Shown: piece by piece, positions 43,896-54,824 of the stretch | Layout: each line of letters opens with the position of its first letter | Numbering within the stretch: position 1 is the stretch's first letter | DNA from: Guyanagaster necrorhizus | Taxonomy: Eukaryota; Basidiomycota; Agaricomycetes; Agaricales; Physalacriaceae | DNA: 64,000 bases | NCBI RefSeq assembly: GCF_019112545.1 | Contig: NW_025064889.1 | Span: forward strand, 411,329-475,328 | Reading direction: 5' to 3' | Position numbers and translations under genes: made by a program | The notes under the pieces: model-generated | What the model was told of the DNA's origin: nothing | The model's input: only the letters and a program-made list of their open reading frames with translations | Database searches by the model: none

Positions 43896-44977
43896 AAAGG
43901 ACTATCAGCAGAAACAAAAAACCACTTATACTCAAAATAAACCTGTCTCATCCATATTGAAGATGTCCTTCAGCTGATATCTATTCTTCACAATGAGCTC
44001 ACATATATACTTGTGCTCAGCATCAATATCTCAGGCTTAGCTGAACCAGCTTCTCCATGGTGCTTGATATTATACAAACCACATTGTTTTTTGAGACCAG
44101 ACAACTAGCCCTCATTCAGTGCCAACCAGTTATCTTAGAGCACTCCCACAAGATCAGCAAACTATGTCCACTTCTGTCTCAAAATCTCCTTATTGAGATG
44201 GACCCCATCTGCCATAGCCTTCTAAATCCACAACTCCAGCATCTCATTGATCTCTGGATGCTCAGTTTGCTTTACACACTTTAAATTCCTTGTCTGTCCA
44301 CTTGCTACCATTGCTGCATACTGATTCTGTATTTTCTGCTCATTTTTCAACCATGCAGACATTGTAGGCTGCTTCAACTGAAGATTTGGATAAATCTGGT
44401 TCCAATGCTCAGCTGTATTTCTCTGCTTAAATTTGGGATCTTGTGCATAATGCCAGTCTATGATCTTGATTTTTTACTTCAATGTTGCACTTTCCTTTCT
44501 GATAAAGACTGGTGGCTTTGCTTACTTGTCTGCATGTGGCTTTTTGATACACTCCTCAGATCCTATAGCATCAGAGTTTGGTTAGCCAGAGTCCAAAGAT
44601 CCAGAACAGTGGTTACTCTTCCTTTTTTTACTTAGCATCAGATTTTTAATCCCACTTCCAAGTTTCTTCAATTTCTCCACCAATGACTTCTGCTGTGAGT
44701 TCAGATACTTCAACTCATGCTCATAATTGGATGCCTGATCCAGCAAGTCAAGAATTGTGACCTCCTCAACAGGATTGGCTTCATTGTCTAACCAGCACTC
44801 ATTGTCATCAGATATAGGCTGCTTATTAGCAAGACAAGCAAGAAGATCATTTTTTCTGGTTTTTACTTGCTTCTCAAGCTTTGTGAGGCTATCTTTGAGT
44901 ATATTGAGCAGCTTTTTTGATATTGAAAAGGTGTTCTCAGCAATTTCTAGCTGAGAGGCAGGCTCATATTGTGACAC
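43896..44977 (-). pseudogene. Transposase of element A, N-terminal part
   Basis: Minus-strand remnants in order: a coiled, Lys/Glu-rich piece (44977-44582), an HTH/CENP-B-like region around 44200-44520 (M-S-A-W-L-K-N-E-Q-K-I-Q), and the first DDE_1 catalytic block N-M-D-E-T-G-L-F near 43950. It then runs into the Copia insertion point. Reading continues at 35838. Multiple stops are present. The coiled N-terminal piece is longer than in most pogo transposases and may be a separate small frame. Confidence 0.72.
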
Positions 44978-45186
44978 TTAGAGAGTGTAGCTATTAATTT
45001 TTATAAATACTTTCATGCAAAATGCACTAAATTCAGTGAAAATTCACAACTTTAGGCCAATTATGGGTTATGGAGTATGGAAGAGATTCAATTTTTAAGC
45101 AGTAACCAAGTTGGTAGATAGCCAAAATCTATGGGTTACTGCAGAGTATGGGTTATTACAAGTATGGGTTAAGATAGAGTTGACTG

Positions 45187-45687
45187 TAATTGAGACTTAC
45201 AAGTAAGGTACCTGTTACTAAGAAATTCATAATTTGATACAATAAGATGTATTTTCCAAGCCTAAGAATTCTATTGGCTTAGGGCCAGCATCATATAGCT
45301 CCTGCAGCAGCTGTCATGCTCAGTTAGTCTAGCAGAGCCAGATGACATGCATTGATACAGCAGTCACATGCCTGATCTCTGAGCCATAGGGCGGTGCCTG
45401 TGTTGAGAGTATGCCTCTGTTGACGATCTTGTACATTTTCTCTCCTTTTCTTACCCTATTTCACATCCAAATCATGGAACACCTTATAGCATCTTTAAGC
45501 ACTGATACCAGCATGGCATATTGCTAAGAAAGTCCTGAAATCCATCTGAGAAAGGTAGCTCTGATCAGTTGACCACTATATGATTCTGTAAAAGCTGCTT
45601 GCTATACTACCCAGTTATTTGCAAAGGTTGATACTCAGTGCAATAGCTATGACAAACCTTCTGATGCTATAGGAGACTTTAAGTTTG
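45187..45687. other. AT-rich gap before the dead reductase gene
   Basis: About 500 bp without motifs, nearly free of CpG. It presumably was the promoter and 5' region of the NRPS-like gene that follows. Confidence 0.45.
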
Positions 45688-48238
45688 ATGTTTACTCCTC
45701 CAACTGATGGATCTATAATCTTTGCCCAAATATTTGACTACCACTATGCAAAAAGTCGAGATCACACTCTCTTTCATTATGAGGATGATGCAGGGCAGAT
45801 AATCAATATCAATTGGGGTAGAGCTGTTCTAGTGATCCATCTGGCTGCTCAATTCATCCACAAGAAGGTTACTTCAGAGTCCAAAAATCTAGTAGTCACC
45901 ATATTGGCTGTCACAAGTATATTGTGCAAGTTTTTAATATTTGTAGCACAACAGTAATAATATCTACAGACACTATAATCTACTATACTACAATGGCAGA
46001 CATTATGCATGCAGGATGTATCACTTTCCTAATTTCTGTATGCAACTCAGATGCAGTAGTAGCCCATCTTCTTTGGTCTACAGATGCCAAGTGCATGCTC
46101 CTGAGTCAAAACCCTGGAATGCAGAAGCTTGCAGCAGCTGCACTTCAGAAGCTAAAAGCTAGATATGAACATGCAGATATCCAAATGATACCTATGCCCT
46201 CTTTTGAGACCCTCTACTCCACATCGACATCTGCAAAGCTGTTATCTTTGATTCAGAATAACATGCTGGAGACTCAAGCACTAATCATGTATTCATCTGG
46301 TTCATAAAAATGTATGATTGTTCTAATTTGTCACTTGACCATTGGCCTTAGATTCTACTGCATTCCCAAAACCCATCTCATTCACATACAAGATCATGAT
46401 GCAGTCTGGTCTTCTACCTTATAAGCTTTTCTCTTGGTAGCAATGAATTTTTGTTGCTCATTATATATAGATTTCAGTGAGATTGATATATGCAGAGATG
46501 TGTTATCTGTGCATGCTGTGCCAATGTTCTATCAGTAGACTTCTATGACTTCATCTCACTCATTGAATTGGCAATCTAGATCTTATGGGTGCTATTCACA
46601 TTGCTTGGATGGTATGTTGATTTTTAATGCATTCAATTATGTAGAGCTTATGGCTGTTGAACTCAGGCTTACACTGGTGTGATCATGACTGTATTTTGAC
46701 CTGGTTGGCCTCCACTCATTCTAATGCCTGATTGGATCTTTTCTGGTGCTATGGCGATAAGATACAATTCAATGTTCTGTGTTCCAGCATTTCTAGAGGT
46801 AACTGTGGCCAACTGACTGAATTCCTACTCCCTCAATAACTTCAAAACTTCCAATAGAACTGGGCAAAGAATCCTGAATGAGTAGCAAAACTAGCAAAAT
46901 TCAAAACAATCATAGGTTTTCACAATACAGCACTTATGCTCTATGACATAGATACCTAGGTGTTTGCAGGCAGCTCTCTACAATCTGCCATAGATGACAG
47001 ACTAATCCAAAAAGGTGTTTGTTTGGTTTCTTTGTATAGACAGTGAGTCATCAGATCTCAGTCATGAACAGTAAACATGCAGTGCTTATATCACTGTAAG
47101 GACAGAGACCACCACAGTCATGCTGTTCCTTTTAAGTCAATGTTTTTCATTTTCTGTGAGTCAGTCTAATTTCTTTATCATAGAGCGACCTCCCTCTGAA
47201 GGCTGAGACTATTGGAAGGTCAGAACTGTGACCAGTAGAACTCTGTGGTTTCAATTAATCTTCTGTTTCTAGTTCTCCCCTCATTGTACTCCAACCTTCA
47301 TGCTCTTTGAGGAAGAGAATGGAGTTTACCATCTTGTGTTCAAGGTGAGTGCTTCTCATTAAAAAAAGATATGATGCTCCAACTGATCTACAGACAACCC
47401 CAACACATCAACTTGCTATTCTAAATACAGAAATAGATGATATTCTAGCCCTGGATACCAATGATCTCATAGCCAGACATCCTATAAACCCAGAACTATG
47501 GTGGGTGCATGGAGAAGGAGATGACCAAATTATGCATTCATCTGGAGAGAAGGCAAGCACAATATGCATCTATCAGATAAACTGTATTCAACAGAACTTC
47601 AGCATTGCAGACAAATCCCATTCCTATCAGTAGGTGTTTTTTACTCTAGTCATTCCATGTTGATTAATGATGTCAGAATATCCAGAGGATATATTGAACA
47701 AAGATCCTAAAATTTCCAGCACCATAATATTCAGGCATGAAAGATTCTATACTGGTGTTATTGTTATGCCTATTCTAGAGGAGCAAGTCTCCCCTAATGA
47801 TGAGGGCAGACTTTCCTGACATCGAAATGCAATCTGATGCTTACACTCCTTATATCAACTCACAATATTCTAAATTTTTATTCAGGTCCATAGTAGAAAA
47901 AGCAAATCAGTTTGCACCTCAGTATTTCAGAATTTTCAAAGAGATAGAGGAACTCTCTGTTATGGTTATCATATACTTAATTGCCATTGCAGATGATTAT
48001 CATTGCAGATATATTCAAACCATTTGAATTTACTCTGATGGGCACTCTATGATGACAGGCCATGCTAAACACCTACTCTGCTGACATTGACAAAGCCTAT
48101 GAGGTTGTGAAGCAGTCATCTCAGACTCATCTAGTGGTTCTGATTGAATGGGAGCTTTTAAGCAGTTTGAACTTTGTCTGTGAGGCTGTAGAGAATGTCC
48201 TGATGAAGACAATGATGACCCCTTCTAAAATGGATATG
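45688..48238 (+). pseudogene. NRPS-like adenylate-forming reductase, 5' (adenylation) part
   Basis: The start M-F-T-P-P-T-D-G-S and I-F-A-Q-I-F-D-Y-H match the opening of basidiomycete adenylation-reductase enzymes. Further on are A-K-C-M-L-L-S-Q, the core M-Y-S-S-G-S (usual H-S-S-G-S-T-G) broken by TAA, W-W-V-H-G-E-G-D-D-Q-I-M-H-S-S-G-E-K, P-Q-Y-F-R-I-F-K-E and Q-S-S-Q-T-H-L. These cover the adenylation domain almost to the carrier domain. Stops and frame changes are everywhere and the region is CpG-poor, with TG/CA replacing CG. It ends at the target duplication of Copia 2 and resumes at 53100. The living relatives reduce aryl or amino acids through an acyl-adenylate and a carrier-bound thioester. 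Confidence 0.82.
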
Positions 48239-48243
48239 ACAGA

Positions 48244-48390
48244 TATTGAAGTAGCACACCCTCCATGTCACTTTTACCTTATATAATCATAGCTACCAAT
48301 ACTGGAGATTGAAAGTCAATGCTTACTAGCTTTTGACTTTTGACTCCAGATCTGACTTTCTCCACTGTGCTATGCAACCTGCTATCAACA
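48244..48390 (+). repeat. Left LTR of Copia element 2
   Basis: 147 bp. All five CpG sites of the right LTR read TpG or CpA here. Begins TATTGAAG, where the right copy has TGTTGAAG. Confidence 0.92.
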
Positions 48391-48574
48391 GGTTATGAGT
48401 CCTGTGTCTTACTAAGCCAAGCAATTTTTTTGTTCCCTCTCATGAACCATTCACTAAACATTGAAGTCTTGCTCATATTTCTAAGGGATATCACTATCCA
48501 TTTGGAAGTCACATTCACCTATCACAGGCCTCCACACACTCTCTAACCCCAATAGTCTCTTTTTTTCTCACACC

Positions 48575-51500
48575 ATGATAAATGACTCAGACATCATTGA
48601 CACCATCAAATGTGGTTTTCTCAACCTTCATGCTGGCAACTGGAATCACTTTGCATCTTTGTTTAAGGCCTACATGTGCATCAAAGGGCTATTTGGCCAC
48701 TTCAATAGCACTGAGGAGCCACCAGAGCAAGCCGACCTCAGTGAACTCACAAAGCTTGAAAAGAAGGAGACAAAAGCTTACCTTTAAGCTTGTTCATCTG
48801 CAGCAGGATACCTCTGGCTTTGCATTGATGAATCACAGCATGCTCATATCAGTCTTCTCATGGGTAAGCTCACAGCTATGTGGTTGAAACTGAAAGACAT
48901 TCACCAACACCAAAAACTGAGCACTCATTTCAATACCTATAATGCCTTATTCAGCATTCGGAAGGATGATAAAGAGTCTCTCTCTACTCTTGTTGGATGT
49001 GTCTCACAAGCTATATAAGACATCAAAGCACTCTACCCTGAAAAGTTCACCATCGATCAACTCGATGAAGAGCTTCAATCCATGACTCTCATCTGTGCCC
49101 TCTCATCTGATCATGATAATTTTGTGTCATCAGTCTTTTTTCTCCATTTCCTCAGTCTCAACAAACTCATTGCCATCTTCCACACTGAAGAGATGCAGTG
49201 CTGCTCTTGTGATACCACTTCAGCAACATCATTCAAAGCAAGTGCTATCAGAGTCCAAGCCACTCATGTGGCATCATCTGATACTATCTGCAGCTAGTGC
49301 ACTAACTCTGAACATACTGAGGAGGAGTGTTTCAGCAAAAAGAAAGCCAAAGAGTGAGCTATACAGCATGTCCAAGAATATCAGAATACAAAATTGGGCA
49401 AAAAGACAGAAGAGGCAAAGACAGAGAAGTCAAACATCATAGAAAAGACTGCCAGCCAAGCAAGTATTGATCTCTTGTCCCCAGCATCATCTAACTGGAA
49501 TATGGACACAGGTACTTCATCTCACATGAGCCATCATCAAGACTGGTTTCATGTCTGGACACCATATGTAGTTCTGATTCAGTTAGCAGACAATTCAATC
49601 ATTTATTCAGTGGACATAAGGACAGTTGTGTTTGAGCCTAAAGAGAAGAATGGAGAGGTCTGTGAGGCTGTCGAGTTCCAGGATGTATTGCATGTATCTG
49701 ATCTTTATAATAACTTGCTTTTACCCTTCCATCTTACATGTCATAAAGGATATGAGATCAACATAGCTGGGTCATCAGTCCAGTTCTTTCAAGATAAAGC
49801 ACTCCGTTTCTCAGCTACTGTCAATGATAACAACATTGGATATCTCAATGGCACTACTCACACTACAAGGCTGGTAATCTCAAGTACTGCAAGCATCTGT
49901 CCACTTGACCTGATCTTATGACATCAATGAACCTGTCACAGAAGCATAAACATTGTCCAGGACATGTACAAGAATCAGCTTATCTTAAATATAAAGAGGA
50001 ACAATATGCAATCCAATCCTGACCCAATTTGTGAACCTTGCCTTATAGGCAAGCACAGGTGACATAATATTCCTCGAGACCCCTCACTCCTTCCAACATG
50101 CCCTCTTGCAATTATATTCTCTGATCTTAAGGGATCTATGCCAGTTGCTACATCAGAAGGTTATCACTACTGGATCACTTTTATATATAGTGCTCTGTGT
50201 TTTTGGATTGTTGCCTTGCTAAAGCACAAGAGCAATGCTCTGGCTGAATTTAAACACTACAAAGCCTATGCTGAAAATTTTCATGGTCTGAAGATCTTAG
50301 AGAAGCAAGATGACAGTGGAGGAGAGGATATGGGTCGTGAATTTGATCAGTTATGTATAGAAGAAGGGATATCAAGGCACCATACTGAGCCTGATGAGCC
50401 TCATCAAAATGGAATTGCAGAATGTGCAAATCACGATATTGCTGAAGAGGCCATTACTATGCTCTATGAAGCTCATCTTTCTTCTTCTTTCTGGAGACTA
50501 GCAGTGCTTGCATTCATATATATGCACAACCATTGCTCTATAGCACCACTTCCTAAAACAACACCATACACTGGCTGGCACAAGAAGAAACCTGATGTCT
50601 CTAACTTGTATGTCTTTAGCTGCTTAGCCTATGTCCATGTCAAAAAGAACAAGTGATAAGGTCTTCAGCCATGCATCACCAAATGCATATTTGTTGGATA
50701 TCCATCAGGTACAAAGGCATGGAAGTGCTGGAACCCTATAACTAAGAAGTTCATCATATCAAGCTATGTCATTTTTGATGAGCGAATGTTCTCAGAAAAT
50801 ACAAAAACTCTTATCAACCCTTTCAGTGACCTATTTTCTCTACTCTCAAATCTGTCAGATTCTCCTATGCTGCCTGATCAAGGGGAAGATCTTAACAATG
50901 ATGATCTTCCACCTCCAAAAAATCCTCCAGCACCAAATCTCTCACCTCCTCTAAGCCCATCACCTCCAGTATCATCTCTTCCCCATAATGCTATGACTCC
51001 TCCTGGCTCATCATTCAATGGATCTCTCTCAGACCTAACTCCATCACCATCACCACCACCTCCAACAGACCTAGGCAAACATGAATACAGAATACATGAT
51101 GGCTTATATGATCCTGGCCCTGGTTATGGTCATGGAATGTACTGAAATCTTAACAATGATGATCATGCAAGAGATGCAGAGGATCAAGCACACACAGCCT
51201 TTATGGAAGATAAAACTATTCTTGAAGGCATAGCTTTCTCCAGCCAGACAATCGAGCACTTGACGATAGAGGAAGGACTTGAAGTTGCATTCGAAAGCAT
51301 GACAGAAGCAGCTTACAAGGCATCTACACATGATAGTGAACCTAAATCCTTCCATGAAGCTATAAAACACTCTCCAGAGGAAGCTGCAAGTTGGTATGAA
51401 GTCACTATATAAGAGATACAGGCACTCATTGAAAATGGTGTCTTCGAATTGGTGAAATGCCCTCCAAATCGAAAGGCAGTTGGGAGTCACTGGGTATTCA

Positions 51501-52940
51501 AAGTGAAATGCAATGCTGATAGATCAATTGAGCACTATAAAGCAAGACTCATTGCAAAGGAATACTCACAATGACCTGACTTCCATTACACTGAAATCTT
51601 CTCTCTAATGCTAAAATGGGCTGCTCTATAAGCCATCCTGACACTTGGTGCCCTTGAGGATTTAGAGCTATGGAGTGTCAATATCTCATCAGCATTTCTC
51701 AATAGTGAGCTGACAGAAGAGGTGTATATGGAGCAGCCAGAAGGATTTGAGAAAAAAGGAAAGAAATGGGTCTGGCACCTCTTCAAGTCTCTATACGGAC
51801 TAAAGCAAGCTGGGAGAGAATGGCACAAAAAGCTACATGCAACATTGACCAATGCCATGGGTTTTGAACAGGTAAAATGCAAGCATAGTGTCTGGGTTTA
51901 CAAGAGGAACAGTGAGCAAATCATCATTCCAGTCTTTGTCGATGACATGACTATTGCCACAAAGACACCAAATGGTGTTATAAAGGTCATCAATGATCTC
52001 AAAAAGCACTTCAAGCTTCGAGACTTGGGTCCAATGTCTTACCTCCTTGGTGTCGAGATCAAGCGTGACCGAGCCAACCGAACACACTCTCTCTCCCAGC
52101 GCCAATACACCCTAGATATTCTGCAACATGCAGGAATGGCTGACTGCAATCCTGTTCTGACACCTTTGGATCTAAACATAAAACTTACAGCAGATCAGTC
52201 TCCCAAAACACCAGAGGAATATGAGACAATGCGGACAATCCCATACCTGAATGTGCTTGGCTCTGTGGCCTACCTCGCTATCGCTACCAGGCCCGATGTT
52301 GCCTATCCCGTGAGTGTACTCTCACGATTCAGCAAAAACCCTGGCACAGCCCACTGAGAAGCTCTCAAATGGCTATTACGCTATCTGAAGGGCACAGTCG
52401 ACTATTGCATTGTCTACTCTCCTGACTCTGAGTCAGATTCATCAGTCTTTGACTTCAAGACTTACTGCGATGCAGATCATGGGGGTGACAAAGATAGTGG
52501 GTGTTCTACAAGCGGCTTCATTGTCAAATGGGTACTGGAGCCATTAGCTGGATGAGTCATCTTCAGGCATTCGTGACACTCTCAACAACAGAGGCAGAAT
52601 ACGTTTCAGCCGTGTCTGCTGGTCAGAAAATCCTTTGGCTTCACAACTTGTTCACAGAGTTTGGCTATTCACTCACCAATGTCTCAGTCCTCTATATCGA
52701 CAACGAGTCTGCTTTGTCAGTTGCCTGAAACCCTGAACATCATGGCTGGGTCAAACACCTTGACCTTTGATTCTATTGGCTGCGCGATGAAGTTGAAAAA
52801 GGGTGCATCCATGTGGTCCACTTATGAACCGAAAATATGCCAGCCGATGCCTTGACAAAGGGATTAGGAAGAGAGAAGCTCAGACACATGATTACCTTAC
52901 TCGGACTTGTCTCAATACCTCCGTAGACATGTTCGGTTGA
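48575..52940 (+). pseudogene. Copia 2 gag-pol remnant
   Basis: Gag at about 48575-49420 has a Cys-rich knuckle remnant near 49290-49340. The protease has N-M-D-T-G-T-S-S-H-M-S (49498-49530, the D-T/S-G active site kept). The integrase runs from about 49930 to 50660 with G-R-E-F-D-Q-L-C and H-Q-N-G-I-A-E. A Pro/Ser-rich linker lies at 50890-51080. Reverse transcriptase spans about 51350-52080 with V-Y-M-E-Q-P-E-G-F, L-Y-G-L-K-Q-A and F-V-D-D-M. RNase H spans about 52380-52850 with C-D-A-D-H-G-G, T-E-A-E-Y-V and D-N-E-S-A. The reverse transcriptase core (51722-52357) is one long open frame, in contrast to the heavily stopped gag. Several single TAG/TGA/TAA codons still break it. Confidence 0.87.
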
Positions 52941-52947
52941 GGGGGAG

Positions 52948-53094
52948 TGTTGAAGTAGCACACCCTCCATGTCGCTCTTACCTTACATAATTGTAGCTAC
53001 CAATACTGGAGATCGAAAGTCAACGCTTACTAGCTTTTGACTTTTGACTCCAGACCTGGCTTTCCCCGCTGCGCTATGCAACCTGCTATCAACA
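52948..53094 (+). repeat. Right LTR of Copia element 2
   Basis: 147 bp, TGTTGAAG...CTATCAACA, with five CpG sites still present. Followed by ACAGG and then the normal-composition half of the reductase gene. Confidence 0.92.
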
Positions 53095-53099
53095 ACAGG

Positions 53100-54645
53100 T
53101 GCGGAATTCTATTTGTTATTATCACCTTGCCTTGCTGATCCGGTACTAGCCTCCAAGCGACATGGATCCGCAATACGATCCTTCATGCTCTGCGCTCAAC
53201 CTCGAAAATCAACTCCCGTGACATCCCACACAATTTCGTCTACGCAAATCTTACAATCCACTTATTAAGTGAATACTTAGTAACGGTAGCTCAAGGGTCT
53301 TACTTGAAGGATACCAGGCACCAGACACAGGTCATGTTAGATATGGCAAGGCAGTACAGCACCGACTTCCCAGTAGCAGAGAGCACCTTGGTCCCTGACA
53401 GCTCCAAGGAGGTCGTCTTACTCACAGGTTCAACGGGTGCTTTCGGCAGCTATATTCTAGATGCGCTTCTCCATTCAGATGACGTCGTCAAAATCTATGC
53501 AATTAACCGTTCAAGGCACTCCTGGTCTTTTCTGCGGTAGACTGACGCTTTCAATGAATGCGGATTAGACGCAAACGTCCTTACAAGCCCGAAAGTCATA
53601 TTTTTGGATTGTGATCTGTCTGCGAACCTGTTTGGTTTGGATTATTGGGTCTACCACGAGCCCACTGAGGATGTGACGTCCGTTATCCACAATGGTCAGT
53701 CCGGGCAGACCTGGAAAGGGAGCTTCTCTGCTTAACTTGATTTACAGCCTGGCGTGTAGATTCTAATATTTCACTTGCATCTTTGGAGCCTCTCATCCGT
53801 GGTACTCGACGTCTGATCGATTTTTCTCTAACTTGTCGCATGGCGCCGCGCTTTGTCTTCACGAGCTCAGCTGGTATATTCAGGAGTATGTTTCTTTGTT
53901 TGTCCTAGGTGGGTGACTCATGGGTTGGCATAGATACGCAAGGCTCTTCCTATGCTGCAGCTGAAGCATTTCTTGCTGATCCTGCTATTTCTGCTGGCTG
54001 GGGCTACGGCGAGTCCAAGTGGGTGGCGGAATACATTCTGGAAGAGGTGGCCAAAAGCACGACGCTAAAGCCTGTAGTGGTGCGCACGGGACAGCTCACA
54101 GGAGGCACTAATGGCGCATGGAATGTGAAGGAGTGGTTCCCATTGCTGGTCAAGTCAAGCGAGGACGTGAAATATCTTCCCGACATTCCAGATGTACGTT
54201 TGCTTCCAATATCATTTTCTTGGATCTTCGCTAACAGATCCCCCTTTAGTGTGTGTCGTGGATTCCTATTGACATAGCCGCCAAAGCCCTTGTAGAATTT
54301 CGCTTCAGCAAATGCCGTTACATCCATCTTTTGCATCCTAGACATGTGGCAGCCTCAGTTATTCTCCAACGTGTCGCTTCCACGTTGAGTATTCCCCTCG
54401 TACCTTACTCTCAGTGGATTGATGCTATCTCGCAAACCGCTCTGGAGGAAGGGTCCGATCATGCTGTTACCAAGACTCCAGTCCTTTGGCTCTTAGAGTT
54501 TTTCCATTCCCAGGGTGCTACAAGCAACAGGGAAGCCTTCGGTTTCCCGAGTCTACAGACAACGAACCTGGAACAATCCGTGACTTTAGGGAACCTGTAT
54601 CAGCTAGGGGTAGGGGATGTTGACAAATGGTTGAGTTACTGGTGA
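53100..54645 (+). pseudogene. NRPS-like adenylate-forming reductase, 3' (carrier and reductase) part
   Basis: Continues the gene broken at 48238. A carrier-domain remnant with S-L-Q-A-T-W-I-R-N-T-I-L (53151-53186; T-S-L where D-S-L carries the phosphopantetheine arm) is followed by H-N-F-V-Y-A-N. The thioester-reductase domain has the NAD(P)-binding V-V-L-L-T-G-S-T-G-A-F-G-S, then F-V-F-T-S-S-A-G, the catalytic Tyr-Lys pair in G-Y-G-E-S-K-W-V-A-E, R-T-G-Q-L-T-G-G and W-I-P-I-D-I-A-A-K-A. It ends L-S-Y-W-stop (54643-54645). Introns of normal type are present. A TAG at 53538-53540, where Gln is expected, interrupts the reductase domain. Base composition and CpG content are ordinary, unlike the left half. 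Confidence 0.85.
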
Positions 54646-54824
54646 GGCGCCGGTTTTATCGTTTGAACGAGACGAATCGGGTCTGGTACTTCCTTCCTTT
54701 AACTTAGGCAGTAAAGATTCGAAGGTATGCATGTAATAACAATACGCAGGTGAAAATATGACAGCTGAAGATTTACATGTTGGTACGGATATAAAGCGCC
54801 TTGTCGGGCTACTGTCGATCCGCT

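Larger units (their letters stand above)
34571..45186 (-). mobile_element. Pogo-like DNA transposon A, interrupted by other elements
   Basis: The left end CAGTCGACTCTGCCTTAACC and the right end read on the other strand, CAGTCAACTCTATCTTAACC, are terminal inverted repeats flanked by TA on both sides (34569-34570 and 45187-45188), the hallmark of pogo/Fot1 elements. TATGGGTTA motifs lie near both ends (34617, 34634, 45062, 45130, 45147, 45163), likely transposase-binding sites. The outer length is 10.6 kb, but about 8.06 kb of that is a Copia insertion, so the original element was about 2.55 kb. The transposase is on the minus strand, split by the insertion and full of stops. Confidence 0.9.
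48244..53094 (+). mobile_element. Ty1/Copia LTR retrotransposon 2
   Basis: LTRs of exactly 147 bp (48244-48390 and 52948-53094) are flanked by ACAGA (48239-48243) and ACAGG (53095-53099), a 5-bp target duplication with one G/A change. A polypurine tract GGGGGAG precedes the right LTR, and GGTTATGAGT follows the left LTR as primer-binding site. Gag-pol is on the plus strand. It is inserted in the NRPS-like reductase gene between its adenylation and reductase parts. The two LTRs differ at 13 sites, all transitions. Confidence 0.93.

Noticed and set aside
50878..51078. Gly/Arg-rich minus-strand frame
   Set aside because: It is the complement of the Pro/Ser-rich linker of Copia 2 pol.
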